64,000 bases of DNA from Cucumis sativus. Taxonomy: Eukaryota > Streptophyta > Magnoliopsida > Cucurbitales > Cucurbitaceae. Positions 33,105 through 47,125 of this stretch are shown piece by piece; positions within the stretch are counted from its first letter, which is position 1; the number at the start of each line of letters is the position of its first letter. The notes below the pieces were generated by a model. The model saw only the letters and a program-made list of their open reading frames with translations, was not told the DNA's origin and did not search any database. Location of the stretch: contig NC_026656.2 of the NCBI RefSeq assembly GCF_000004075.3, forward strand, positions 17,432,607 to 17,496,606, read 5' to 3'. A program made the translations under genes and the position numbers.

Positions 33105-36100
33105 TCAGCATTGGTACACTGAATAGCTTTTGCTTTTCCACAAAAAGCTCAAAGCTTTTCCTGGTTTTCTTCTTGAGATTGACTTGCACAGTGGCTTTGA
33201 TTCTGCCACATCCATAGATGTCCCGCCGCTCTCCGATTGGTCCGTCGGTATCGGTGTTGGTATTAGTGTCGGTGCTGTTGGTGGTGCTGGTGGTGATTCC
33301 CGTTGCCGTTGCTCTCTAAACAACATCAGAAGCTTTTGAGCCTTTTCCTTACCTCTTGCTGTCCCATTCACAGACATCGATACCAAGCCAGGAATTACGC
33401 CTTCCTGAAGGACCATCTCACTGCACCTCTCGTTCCCATTGCACAAAATCAAGAGACAAGCCACTGCCTGTTCCTGCTCAATGGGTTCGCCATTGTCTAA
33501 TATTGCAGCCAACCCACTGATGAGTTCTGGAGTGGATGACATTTGATCTCTACCTGATTCAGTTGAAGCCAAATTTATCAAGATGGCTATGCACTTTTCG
33601 GTCCATGTTCGATCGAGCCGGGCTGCAAGGAGGGCTTGAAGTCCCTTGATGATTCCAGAAGAAATCAGGTTGGGAATATTGGAGGGTACAGTTGAGAGAT
33701 TGTAAAGTGTGTGAAGTGCATCGAGCTTGCATAGTGTTTCGGTATTGGCGTGGAGGAGTTGAGTTAAGAAAGGGACCGCACAACTTGAGCCGATAATAGA
33801 TTTTGCTTCTTCCAGACAGGAGACGTTGAGATAGAGGGCCGTTGCATATCCATGCGAATTTGGGTTCATAATCATATCCTCCAACAGTGAAATTACCCCT
33901 TCTGCCAGCATTATTTCCTTGTTCCTGAGAAAATATACTCCCAGACATCATATATACAATACATAATATAATTTTAGATCAAAAGGAATGCATTTGCTAA
34001 GAAAAAGGACGTTATGCAAGCAAGTCCAAATAAAAATGTATGAAGGTTTCAGCTTCAATAATTGGCATTACTTTTGTCGAATTAATTGAAGGGACTTTTT
34101 CATTTCAACCTTTTATGCTAAAAGACAATATCTATTAGTTGATTAGCAACAGTGGAACTGTGGAAGTACACAAAAGTACAGAACCAAGCTAAAATACAAT
34201 GAACAGTTAAAGACCAACAACCATCTGAGGCATTTCTATGTCCCCCATCATTTTCCTTTCATTCCAATCATTACTTGTTAATGATGTTAAAATATATTTA
34301 GCTTTACACATTTTCTAAATCGAGGAAGGCAATGGAACAAGGATAGAATTATGCTCATGAAGAAACTATAAAAGGCAAAGGTAATTGAACTTTTTTAATT
34401 ATTGAACTGCATGATTTTTAATTAAGAATTGTCATGGCTCAAAAAGTAAAGGTAATTATTACCAAATAAAAAGAAGCATAAGTGAAAATCATTGTACTAC
34501 TCCAATACATGCAAACTTATGACATGCTATGTAATATATAAATATATATAGCAATGAAAATTTATCCGTAGTCTGTAAAATTGAGGCAAAAGGATTGAGA
34601 AAGCTACATACCTATCGTTGTTGACAGCAAGATTGAAAAGAGCCATTGCTCCACTTTCTTGAGCCTTGGTATTTTGTTCTTGCACAGCTATCTCTAAGTA
34701 CCGTAGAAGTCCCTGGACAAACCCATTAGCTCCCATAGATATCCTCGCCTCTTCATCATCCTTGAGCAACAGCCTAATTTGCTCCACCATCGCCGACTTT
34801 TTCTTCATGTCAACTTCGTCATTTAAGACTTTCAAATACTGTTCATGCCTAGCGAGCATATTCACGTTGGACTCTTCGTCTTCAGCAGAGTTGTCATCCA
34901 CCTCATTTCCTTTGATCTCCTCAGTTACACTATTTTCATCTACTGGAACAACTTTAACATCTTTCAACTTACATGAACCAACAGAGTCCACAGGTGACAA
35001 ATCTAGAGACTCTTCAGATAATGCGAGCCTCCAGTAATTGAGGTCAAGACTATCTGGAGGTCCATCAGGAACAGGCACTCCATACTGTTCACACCAGTTT
35101 GCAATCAGGCCCTTGACACAGAAATTCGGTGTCAATGAAAGATGAGAGAGTTTCTGTTGAGTTTTCGGGCAGGTGTTATGGCCATCATTTAACCACTTCT
35201 CAATGCAAATCCTTTCATATGTTTGCCCAGAAGCAATTATGACCGGATCATACATAAGTTGCAATGATATAGGACACCTCAACTCATCAGGTGGAAGGGG
35301 AATCTGCTCCAATTTGCGAATTTTTGGCTTCAAAGTAAAAGAACCAATCTTTGTTAGTTGCCTTTCAAAGGCTTGACCATTTCCACCAGCTCCACTGTCA
35401 TCAAGAGAGCCCTGAACAGTGGGTGAACAAGGTCCAGAACCCTGTGAATCATTGTCATCCGATACTTCGGTTCTAAATAACTTGGAATACTTCCTCATGA
35501 GATGCAAAAGATAAGCTACGATTGATTCCTTCCTCTTGTCGTCTTCAGTGCGAGACCGGTCAATTAGTTTCTTTAGTGCTCTTCTTTCTGCAAGAGCTGC
35601 TCTTGAGGAGTTTATTCCAAGTTTAGTAGCAGCTTGGTGAAAAGCCTCAAGCTCATTGTTGTCAACGGCGTTGTTAAATGTTCGTCCCTGTTGGAGCAAT
35701 AAAATAATGTCATCACCAACTTGCTTCTCTAAAGGATCGAGGAAAAATTGAGTGCTCCCCAGCTCCTTCATAATCTCCTGAACCTGGCATACAAGTTAGA
35801 AGGGTTTCAATAAAGCACAATATTTCGTAACAATCTTACTCAGAAAAACTCGAGGTTATGATACCTGATAGCCAATTGACTGTGGAACAATATCTTCGAC
35901 ACGTTTAAGGCTATCTTGTAGAGCACTTTTTACCTTCTCAAACTTTAACAGGACAGAGTCCCCGGTTATAGCCTATGACATTCAAGAGATATGTTAAGAA
36001 CCAGAAATTTTTCGGTGCTGAAAACCATCGTAAAGTAGTAACAGAAAAGCTCCATGACAACTTCATCATCAATAGGGTTGAAAGTTAATGCTTCATATGG

Positions 36101-37022
36101 AATTAGTGGCTCTAAACAACCATAAAGACAGCTATCCTAAACAGGAAAGTTCGATGGATACAATCGTCATACCAAGTAAAGTTTGCTGCTCTCTGTACAA
36201 TGTTGGAGAGTATTCTTGGCCTTTTCAAGTGCTACATGCAAAGAACATAATGCCTGGATACCAGACTTGCTCCGAGGTCGTGCAGCTTCCAATGAAGGGA
36301 AAATTGATAATACTTTACAATATAGTGCAGAAAGAGTCTTGCACATTCCTCGATGTAGCTACAATAAAGGACAAAACTAGATTACTTACGTTGTGCCATA
36401 CTATCAATATTGATTGAAGTATTAGCTTCTAATAAGAACAAGCCAAAAAGCCAATTCTCATTGAACAACTTGAAAAATCATTCTAGAACACACTACACGT
36501 TTGCCCCCCAGCTGCCCAACCACGCACTTTTTGAAAATAGTGCAAGAAATTTCACGTCAACGCGAACACAACCCATACAACAAATGATACATGTAAATAT
36601 GTATTCAACAAAAACCAACTCCAACCAGCTCCTGATTCCTAAAGATATATTTACGAAACCCCAAACACCACCATGGATTAACAAAATCTTACAGGAGCAA
36701 ATAGAGAATAAACTGCATAATCACAGGGTCGACAAAACGATATAGACGGTTTGTGAAAACAGAAGAGAAGATAAAATCATGCTGTCAGAACTTAGAAAGG
36801 TTCAAGCAATTCATAGTAGCTTAAGAGGAGGCAAACCTTTTTAGAAGAAAATTACCATGGACCAAAGGAAATGAAGAGAAAAATCACAACATATTAACTT
36901 ATTTTCTCTGGTTGAATGAAATGAAGATTTTATAGCACAATACAACTTTAAAGTTTGTCCATTCTACAAACCTTGGCATCACTCGCAGCAAAAAGATTTT
37001 CTTCAACCTCGGAAATATCCAT
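33105..37022 (-). CDS. U-box E3 ubiquitin ligase with ARM repeats (PUB45/PUB6 type)
   Basis: Minus-strand exons are 37022-36972, 36358-36173, 35972-35865, 35783-34612 and 33924-33105, giving 778 aa, close to Arabidopsis PUB45. The N-terminus [17 protein letters not shown] leads into the UND helical domain ([20 protein letters not shown]). The U-box spans about residues 280-352: [20 protein letters not shown], then [15 protein letters not shown] and [11 protein letters not shown]. The U-box is the E2-binding fold that moves ubiquitin to targets. Armadillo repeats follow ([36 protein letters not shown]). The basic end [16 protein letters not shown] is diagnostic for this subgroup. All junctions are GT-AG and the frame closes. 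A leader intron (37986-37040) is likely. The substrate is unknown. DEAH4 and a PUB of this type are also neighbours in Arabidopsis (At1g27900/At1g27910). Confidence 0.95.
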
Positions 37023-38260
37023 TATTGTTCAAAAGCTCACTGTTAAAATCAATACTGAACGCTTATGTCATCTGCATTGGGAGAATTATAAAACAATTTT
37101 AGAAAAGGCAAAATGAAATTCTCCAACGATAACAAACACAGAAGAAAAAAGAAATATTATAATAAAAGACACTATTATTGATTGAAGCCAACAAAACCAT
37201 CCATAATTTTTATCCACGCGCAAATTAGAAAGCCTATGAGTCAACCTAAACCCTTTTAATAATTGAAATCAAGAATCCACAAAAGACAACTTAGGCGCAT
37301 CAAATTTGTCCTAAACCTCAATTTTCTGAGCTAAGTTGCGAGAACGAGAGGCACAGAACACCAATATGAAGATAGAACGAAAAATAAATAAAAAGAAACA
37401 GGATAAAATAGCGAATCAATAATCCCTCAAACGACGACTAGTTAGGGAACCACTGATTGATTTAGACATTTCATCGAACGCTAAAGGAGACAAAATTTGA
37501 GAGGGAAACATTAAACATAAATTAACAAACAACTGGAGAGTGCGATAATAGACAAACAAATTCTGATTTAGACATATTTTCAATCATCTCGAATTGAAGG
37601 TTCACAAAACGGTATCTATCTGCACCTCAAAAACGTATTTCCGCACAGTAAAAGTTTCAGAATCGGAAAAAAGAATATCTCCAAACAAGAATTCCACAAA
37701 CGACTTCCTAAACGAAGATCTTAGCAGAAACAATAAGCATAGCACCAAAATCATTCAAAATAACGAAGAAAGTAGAAAATCCAATCCAAACCTGGATTAC
37801 ATGAACCAATACCAAAAAAAAAAAAAAAAAAAAATATCGATGAAGCTGAAAATCTTCAGGAAAATGAACTCAAGGAATTGGAAAAATTGAAAAGGGAAAA
37901 GAATCAAGAATCAAGAATCGAATGGGGAAAAACAGGAGTTGGAAAGGAAAGGAAAGAAAAGTAGATTTGAAACGGAAAAAACGTACCAGAAAAAACAGAA
38001 CCAACGAAGGGAGGATTCATAAAATAGTATTGATCACAAAAATTGTGAAGAAACAAACAGAATCAGAAGCAGACTATGATCGGCATATTTTGGTTCAATT
38101 AATCGTCATCTTCATCGCCACAACAACAAGCAAATAATTTTTTTAATAAAAAAAATATATATTAAAAATAGGTAAGCAGATTTCTCGGAACGGAGAGAGA
38201 AAGAGAAAGGAAAAGAGGATTTATGCTTTTTACTTCCCAATGCCAAAACACGGTTGAAAA
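37023..38260 (-). other. PUB gene leader, leader intron and proximal promoter
   Basis: On the minus strand a donor TTCTG|GTACGT (exon end 37987) and an acceptor TTTTAACAG|TGAG (exon start 37039) bound a likely 5' UTR intron of about 950 bp. A pyrimidine-rich leader on the minus strand (AG-rich on plus, 38170-38215) would lie upstream. Plus-strand open frames at 37594-38137 are low-complexity and are not credible genes. An A run occupies 37816-37832. Confidence 0.5.
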
Positions 38261-40850
38261 AAAACAAAAATAACAATAATAAAATACATCATTCTTTTTT
38301 TTTTAATTATACCCTATTTTTGCTTCATACTAATAATTCTTTGTACTTTTCTCATTATTTTATATTTTTTGAGGCATTTTATTTTGAGTCCATTTTTTAA
38401 ATAATAACAGAATTTAAAGTATTTACCCCCAAAATTATATATCAATAATAAAAATTAATAGATTTTTATCACTATTCGTCAATATTTATTATTAATATAA
38501 TCTAAAATTAATTTTGTCATACGTCGTAAATATTATCAAATTTGTTCTTGAATCTTTAACTTTTAAGTTGCACATGCCAATTTAAATTTTGATATTTTTA
38601 GTTTTATATTATGAGGGAAAAATTCGAATGGTCTATTTTTAGATGCTTTATGTTTTTTTCTAAAGATAATTAAGACTTAAATTTTGGAGTTAATATAGTA
38701 TTTCTTAAGTTATGCTTTGCTATTTTTAATCATACATGAATTAACATTTTTTTTTATTTTAAGATAAGTGTCTCAATTATAAGTTATATGTTCGGGTGTT
38801 ATTTATTTCTTTAAATAAAACTAGGAAGAATTGTTTTATTTTTGGTTGTTATTTTGTTAACTAATTAAAAAAATCACTTAAAAAATATAAAAACAGTAAA
38901 TTTGATAAAATTATAGTAGAAATTTCACCTTCTATCCATGATAGTTGGTAAATATTTTAATTAATTTTTCTATTTTAAAAATACCTCTTAAAAATGAATT
39001 TTGATATTTGTTAATTAGGAGAAGTTGCACAAAAAGAAAATAGAACAATACCGTTAATAGCACATTTTTTTTTTGCATATTACAAATATGATCATATAAC
39101 TTTTAAATTTGTTACTTTTACGAACGTATTTGTATTAATACATGAATTAGAGTCATATAAGTTGATTGAGGCATACATACTGAGGAAATGAATTTTAAGT
39201 AGCAAAACAATACCAATTAAATAAAAAGGTTTGAAGCAATGGATGCCAATAATAATAATAAGAATAAGAAATATCTGTGGAGTTTTGTTTTATGAGACGG
39301 CATTTTTTTTATTAAATTATTTTGAAAAGTCAGGTGGCCTTAAGAAAATATACAAAAAAAAATAGTCCTAAGAAAAAAACAGAAAGGAAAAGAGAAAACG
39401 AGCGGGACGAAAATTTTGTCCAGCGTGTCACGTCTCCCTTTCTTCACAGGCCGACAGTTGCGTTGCCGACCACCTCCTTTGTCGGTTAGCAGATCCGTAA
39501 TAAATGATACGAATTGACCTTTCTGTCCCTTAAATCATTTTTCCATTTTAAATTACCCTATTTTTTTATTATCTTCTTCGTTTCATTTTACTCCTTTTTT
39601 TAAAAAAGATAAATTTTTTATTATTTGTTATTGCTAATTTAATTATTTTAATTTTTCCATTTTTTAAAATATATTCACACTATAAAATTTCTTGTTATTA
39701 TGAATTAACCCTTTTCAGTAAAAAAAATTAACTTACATGAACTAAATTTAAAATTAATAATGAAAATGTTGACAAAATTGATAAAATATTGAAAGATTTT
39801 AAAAAATTAATGAAAATTTGTATTAGATGACAAAAAAAAATACCATAAAACATATTTTTTTGCATATTGCAAATTTGACAAATATGACCGTAATTTACTT
39901 TTAAATTTATTATTTTTACAATTTAAAAAATGTGAGTGTACATGGGTTCTATTATTTTTTTTTTTTGTTATTTTTGCAAACTTTCTAAAATTAATATTTA
40001 AAATATATAATTATTTTAAAGAAAAATAACTAAAGTGTTTGAAAGACACTCAAAATGATTTTTAAGTATATTTTAAACAATTTTTATGAAAAAAATTAAA
40101 CAAAAATGAGTTTCTTGAAAAACAATTTTTTCTTCGATCAATCTAAACGGACTCTTAGACAATTTAAAGTATACGACATACACTTTGATTTCTTAGACAA
40201 ATTAAAATATACGGCATACACTTTGATTTTAATTATATTATATATCTACTAAGATCGATAGAATCTTAAAGTATACCAATCAAATCATTCAAATATTGTT
40301 TTAACTTGTTTATAGTTATTCGGGTCTATCTTTAAGTTTATGTTCAAGTACTTATATTATTGGTATTTACAAATAAGATTAATCAATAAATTTAGCAATA
40401 CTCTAATAATAGTTGATGTAGTCATGGGTTTAGGCGATTAGGCCAAATTAAGAAAGAGCTCTTTTAAAGAACAAACGTTCTAAATGTAATATTGATAATA
40501 ATAATAAAAAAAAACCTTAATTTGGCTATTTATAATAATATTACAAAAAATTACTTAATTAGCTAACTAATTATAATCGGACACTAATTTAATCCAAATT
40601 AACAGCTTAAATTAAATATATTACTTGTAATATAATTACACTCATCAACAGCTGTGATAAGATATTGTGGTGATCATTATTGATTGTTTTTTAAAAATGT
40701 TTAATTTTAGTTTTATAAACTTTTAAGAAGGTATTGGCTATTTAAATTATAATTTGCTAAAAAGAAAAAGAAGGTATTATTAGCTAATTAACTGTGTTTA
40801 TATAAAGAAAAAAAAGGATGGAAAGGGGGTATTATAGTAAAGTTGGTGAT
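38261..40850. other. AT-rich spacer
   Basis: Very AT-rich DNA with many short A and T runs. A more GC-rich patch lies near 39395-39500 (GCGTGTCACGTCTCCC; CCGACAGTTGCGTTGCCGAC), which could be a promoter or transposon remnant. No gene recognised. Confidence 0.5.
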
Positions 40851-40854
40851 CCGG

Positions 40855-41210
40855 TCGAACCGAGTGGCGAATAAGAGAAGAAAAGGGTGGGCTTATAAGT
40901 AGCCACGTGGTGATGTTTGGATCCTGTGGTTTCAACCGGCCAAGCCGGTTTCCAGTTCAGCAACTCCCGTCTTCCTCTCTTCTTTTCTTACCGCAAAAGA
41001 AAAAAGGAATATTTGCCTCTTATCGAGCCACGTCAGCTCAGAAGTCCAATTACTGCGGTCAACGATTTGGTTTGACTCTTCCCAAAGGATTTTCATCAAC
41101 GCGATTCCCACTTGGCTTCTTCAAGTGGTTGAGAAATTACTTTCAATCCTCATATCAAGTTTATATATTAAATATATATATATATATTTTTGTTTTCTTT
41201 ATTTTGTAGA
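40855..41210 (+). other. GC-richer promoter-like patch with a short open frame
   Basis: Within AT-rich DNA this patch holds TTATAAG at about 40893, a perfect G-box CACGTG at 40904-40909 and the palindrome AACCGGCCAAGCCGGTT. A second ACGT core, CCACGTCAGC, follows. An ATG at 40913 opens 98 codons rich in Ser, Phe and Lys (KSNYCGQRFGLTLPKGFSST), ending in a low-complexity tail. It could be the first exon of a decayed gene or a promoter fragment carried by a transposon. I do not recognise the peptide, and no further exon is seen. Confidence 0.3.
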
Positions 41211-41317
41211 AGAGAAGGAAATGTACACCATTAAATAATGTTGGTGAAAACTTGCATAGTGTCGATCCTATGAGCAAGTGTTGTGTATGTGAAGTATTTA
41301 GCTCAATTAATTACAAA

Positions 41318-41844
41318 TAGGGTGTTCATAAAATATTTGAAAATCGAACTGTTTTGATAAATCGAATTGAAATATAATTGAAACTGATTATATGCGATTT
41401 GGTGTGGTTTGTGTTATGTTGAAACCGCTTCTTATGCGATTCAGTTCGATTTAAAACATTAAAAAATCGAACCGAACTATTTCATTATTTCTTAAAGAAA
41501 AAAAAATTAAAAGGTAAATAAATTTAAAGAAATGTTCATGAAGCTTTTGTTTATAAAACTCAGTTAAATATGTTGATTAGAGATCCATTAAGATCTAAAA
41601 TAGAAAGATAAATTTTGTAGAATTTGATGCTTTGGTAGCTCGAGATTGTTCGAACTTGATGCTTCGATGGCCTAAGATTTTATTGGATTTAAACCGAACT
41701 GAAATCGAACCTCATATGCGTTCGGTTTTGGTTTGGTTTGACACAAACGTGCGATTCAATTTGGTTTTGTTTTTTTTTTTTCATTTTGCGATTCGATGTG
41801 GATTTTGCTTGAAATCAAACCGAATCGCACCGTAAACACCCCTA
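41318..41844. mobile_element. hAT-like MITE or related inverted-repeat element
   Basis: The left end is TAGGGTGTTCATAAAATATT and the right end, reversed, is TAGGGGTGTTTACGGTGCGA. Both match the TAGGGGTGTTC-type ends seen on many plant hAT-derived miniature elements. The interior is full of CGGTTTGGTT / AACCGAAC-like motifs in both orientations (ATCGAACCGAACTATTTC; TCGGTTTTGGTTTGGTTTGA). About 527 bp with no coding capacity. I could not confirm an 8-bp target duplication. Confidence 0.65.
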
Positions 41845-44800
41845 ACACAAAGGAAAGAAGTATGATAGTTTTTTATTTTTTTTTAGGGTTATTGAAATGT
41901 TACTCTTTATAAGGTTTTTTTTTTTCACAATTCTTGAGATCGTAGAGAGTTAGTGGCGAGTTCAACTCTACCGTTTCACATTTGCTAAAGATTCCATGAT
42001 CAAGCTCGTTGGTTGGCAGGAATATGATAGGGTAATTTTTTCCTTTTGGACATACATAACCGTTTGTTTCCCTTGGGTTTGAGTCATTATGTAAGGACAA
42101 TCCTTGACATAAAGAAAAATTCATCAAGAAAAATACATCAAATTTATATTTGTTACTTAGAAGATGTTTCAATTTTGTAACGAATGCATAATTGTTATTC
42201 AGATTTAGTGAAATGCAATCACATTTATTTTTTAAAAAGATTAATAATTCATAAACAACAGGAAAAATATGTCACGCTAAAATAACGTGTCGTTCAAAAT
42301 AGAATTAAAGTTTTACTAATAGATAAAACAGGTTGGATTGATTTCAAGCCAAATAAACGACACGAGAATTACAATTTAATTAGTAAACGAGTTTATATTA
42401 TATGAAATTAAACAATTAATATTTATACACATGGTAGTCTTATGAGCCGAAACATCCTCGAATCAAACACATATATAGCTAATTATTATTAAATCAAACA
42501 TGCTAAAAAGTTGATGTTAACTACACTTATGTATTAATATGCATGATAATTTCCAACTATACATTAAATTTTCTCAAACAATCAACACATACACATCAAA
42601 TTATCACACCCATTATCCTCAAAAACTAGTCAAAGTGTAGACAATTTGTATGAAATAGACCTTTTTTTTTTAATATATAGTACTTAATCAAAAGTCTAAA
42701 TATTATATTGAAGGGTTTAAATGTTGAGATCATAGTGTTTTGAAACCACAATCAAAAGTGTACACAATTATATTATATATGCCCACTTGCAACAATTCCA
42801 AAACAATGCAACCTATAATATAGAAATACCCTAAATCAAGATATATATATAACAAAAGATGGATGGTATTAGTAAGTTATGTTATACAAAAACAAACATA
42901 TCAAATCCTTGTAGGGTTTAAAAGAGAATATTTTAATCTATTTAGCATTTATTTTGTCTCTCTGCGTAAGTCTGTATCTAGACTTTTAATATATAGTTCA
43001 ATTATTAAATGCTACACATGTCAAGTTTATCATTTTACAAAATTATATTCAAACACAAGAATCTTTTAACTTTATGTTTTCAATCTTTTTTATTCTCTCA
43101 CTATTGTTACTAAACATTTCACACCCTTTTGATTTAAAACAAATCCAAATTTCAAATTTTGTATTGGATTTGAAAAATGTTTATAAAGTATATGGTTGTC
43201 TGCTTAGTTTTCATAAATAACAAGGGGAGATAGATACATGGTTTGGGGTAGACAAAATACTTTTAAAATATTAAATAAAAATAATTTAATAAATTATTTT
43301 GCTATTATTAGTAATTAGTTTTGATTTTTTTTTCTATATTTAAAAATGTTTTTAATGAGTGAAAAATTAATGATTACTAAGAGGTTATTAACATATTTTA
43401 TATTAAATGCTATCGCATAGATAATAACTAACATCACACATGAGATGCCTCTTAATCTTAATTTGATGGTTCAATTTCATATTTATTTATATAATTTAAA
43501 ATTGTGAGTACGTTGTTATTTGTGGAACAATCAACTTAGTTGACAAATAAATAAATCTAACCTATGTTTGTGTATGTGCATAAAGTTGAATCCATATATT
43601 AATTCGTAAGTTTGAAACTCCGATCTATTTCAATATATTATAAATTTACAATTTAATTAATATTCTTTGAAAAAAAACTCACTTTAGCGATGATTTACGT
43701 AAAAAAAATCATCCTCAAGTGGTTGAACAAGAATAATTTCATTACTAGTTTCACCATATGAAACTCATATTATATCAAAACATAGATTAATAATTTTGTA
43801 AACTATAAATTAACAAAATTGGACCGGTGAAGAACTACTAACAAAAGACATGAGCATGATGATGCTTGAAAACCATTTTCTCATTATTTTTTTTCAAATT
43901 TAATTAATTAATTAATCAAGGAAGGTTTGGGTGTTTGAGAACACAATCCAACCACACATAAAATAGAGACCCTACTTAAACAAAGAAAACAAAATAATTA
44001 AGAATACTAATGATGATGATTAAAAGAAATATATGGAGTGTGGTTGGGGAGCAGTAAACCCCAGAGGGAGGGGTCACGTCATGTGTAAATAACAAATAAT
44101 TAAGAGCCAAAACAATATGATTAAAATTTGATTAGTGCATTTAATATAGATAGGAAGTCAATAATGATGTCGTGATCATGAATACGTGGCATCCTTCAAC
44201 GGGCAAAATTTGAGTATTATTTTAAAATTATTTGGTCGCTATCATAGCAATTAATATCTCTCAATAATCAGCCTGCAGCCTTATAGGGGATGTTTGGCTT
44301 CCTCCTTTTATTTCATTAGCCCACAAATTTAATTTAATTTAAGCAATGTGTTTATTTTTAAATTGTGTCCTTAATTGTCACTTAATTAAATAATGATGTA
44401 CCATTTTTAAAATAGAAAATTGAACAAACAATTACTTTTCACTTTGTTTGTTTCTGCTTTATTTTAGAACTTTTAAAATAAAATTCACTTTGTTTTTGCT
44501 TAATTTGCTGCCTTTTAAAGTTACTATTGAAATTAATTAATTAGTTAATTGTATGAAAGTTTTAATAAAATGCTCCATTTTTTAAAAATTTAAGTCTATT
44601 TCGTTTTTTTAATTTTATCCAAATTGTTATGTCTTGATTTGTTTATTTTTAAACATAATTTCACTTCTAAGTCAGAATGTTTCTTTAAAATATTTTCCTA
44701 AATTAAGCATAAGTTTTGAAAAATAAAAAAAGCTAACAACAAAATTGATTTTAGTTAATTTAAATATAGTGTGAAACGAATGGTTAGATAATAACATTTT

Positions 44801-47100
44801 CTTTATATAGTTTAATGACATCACTATTTATTCGTACAAGCTATTTATTGATTAATCAAAACCACTTCTTTGGAGAGTCTTATTAGCCGGCCGTTTCTTT
44901 TCAAGACAAATCCATTAGTTTTAAATAGACAAATGATCAACGATACGAATATTTACGTTATTTACTAAATCATTCAAACAATATGTTACCTACATTTATG
45001 TTAGAAATATAAAACGGTGTTTGTGGCTTAAGTTTAAACCACTGTATTTAGATTCAATATAAACACGCTCCACGTTAATATAACATTCTTTAATATTTTG
45101 ATGAACAATAAATCTATAACTATTGAGAAATTATAAAATTGGGAAATAAAAGATAAAGCTTAGAATTATATTTAAAGATATAAAATATATAATATCGAGT
45201 GGTTTCATAATGATATGTGATGATGGATGTCCTCCCACCAAACTAATTTAAATAACATTATGAAATTTAACTAACACGTGTCATTATGAGATTGTATTTT
45301 TCTTCTTATTTTTTTGACATTTTCGTGTGTTTGATAATCCAACTACACATCATCTTAGGTTGTCCATATTTTTATTTGAATTTAATACTTTCTTGGTTTT
45401 GTCAGTTTGGAAATTGATTGATTTTTTCCTTCATTTTGTTCTTTAGCAATGTTTAATTTTATTTTCTATAAAGTCAATTTTAATCCTTTTAAGTTCTTAT
45501 ACTAAGCATTTAAAAAGAAAATTGGGCCTAACTTAAATGGCATTTTCGGGACGTGACAAAATTTAATTAGTTATAAAACGATAGACTATTAATAGAAAAA
45601 GAAAAACAAGTCAATTAACGCTAAAATTATTTTTTTTCTTCAAAAAGAAATTTAGTCATAGATTTATTTATTTATGCTATAAGTGTCAATTCGTCTCGAG
45701 AAAATGACATTAACCTTTACTTTTTGAAAAAGGAATGTTTTAATTAAAAAAAAATTGCAATATTATAAAAACATTTAGAAAAAAATAGCCTATGATATCG
45801 TTTTTTTACGCATCAAAATATTATTGGCTTTTAGATTTGTTGTTTTTGCAATTTAAAAAATGGAGCGACGTTAATCATATTATCATAAATTTTTAGCTAT
45901 TTTTTCTATCGTGTGTCGTTTTAAAAACCCAATTGAATTTTTAAAATTGTTTTTAAATTTCTTAGGGAACATCTCAAGTATGGCAATCCAATCAACTAGA
46001 AAGGTTTGTCAAATCACTTGAAAGTGTTATTTGATTACACGTGGGTGGTTAAAACCATGTCTTTAAAGGAGATTGCTTTAAAATTATGTTTTAATTCCAA
46101 ATCTTATCTTAAATTCACTATTAATAAAAAGTTATGTTTTAAAGTTGCTTCCAATAATTGAATCATACATGCATGTCAAATAAATTAGAATACATACTAA
46201 CACACCATTATAACTATAAAATTGCAAACAACAAAACATAGACCATAATGTTAATCAATGGAATCTTATAAATATCTCATACCACGTGACAATTTAACTT
46301 AGTCTACATTTTAAAAATAAATAATTAAAAATTCAAACATACTCTATAAAACAAAATTACTAAAACATAAAATTTATTATATTTTATCTTTTAAAAGATG
46401 TGAGTAAATTGTAAATGGCGGTGGAAGGGCAAAAGAGGAAATATAGAAGAAGTAATTTAATTCGCAGCTTGGGGCACGATTTATTAATGAGCTTTGTAAA
46501 GTACGGGCGGGAGTGTATATATATTGCTTATTTATGTTATTATAATAATTATTATCGTTCATAAATGTGGTTCTTACTTCTTCGTACTTCTTGTCTTCTT
46601 TGTATTTACTATGTTACATCAATTTTGTATTATGTGTGTGCATATATTGGTCTACATACACATTCTCTCTTTTTTAATTTTTTTTTTGTTATACTATTTA
46701 AAAAATTGCAATAATACATATGATTTTTTTCGTTTAAATTATAGGTAAAACTTTAGTTTTTTTATTAATAAATAAATATAACAAAATTTGTCGTAATTTA
46801 TTAATAATAGAAATGTATGATGATAGATTATGTTACACACAAGTCTAATTTGATTATATTTGTAATTATTTTTTTAATAAAATTTGAATGAAAAAGTTGG
46901 GCTAAACTTGGGCTATAAAGACCCGGGGCTCAATACTTACAACCAACAAAGTTAGCCCAAATCAAAGCCTTGCCCAAGCCTACTAAGCTTTTTTATGGGC
47001 TTTGTATCCCCACAGCCCAATTAAACTCACTCAATAACGAAAATGGCTTAAACTACTATGTATATTGTGGCAATTTAAGAAGTATTAATTAAGGGCTAAC
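41845..47100. other. Gene-poor AT-rich DNA
   Basis: Over 5 kb with no recognisable gene. Landmarks are a slightly GC-richer patch at 44035-44095 (GGGGAGCAGTAAACCCCAGA; GTCACGTCATG) and a cluster of GCCCA/TGGGC motifs at 46900-47025. The rest is AT-rich with many homopolymer runs. Short open frames here are compatible with chance. Confidence 0.55.
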
Positions 47101-47125
47101 ATGAACAATGGTAAATGATGGGGTT

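Noticed and set aside
37594-38137. Lys-rich plus-strand frames
   Set aside because: They lie antisense to the PUB leader intron and promoter and are A-rich low-complexity translations.
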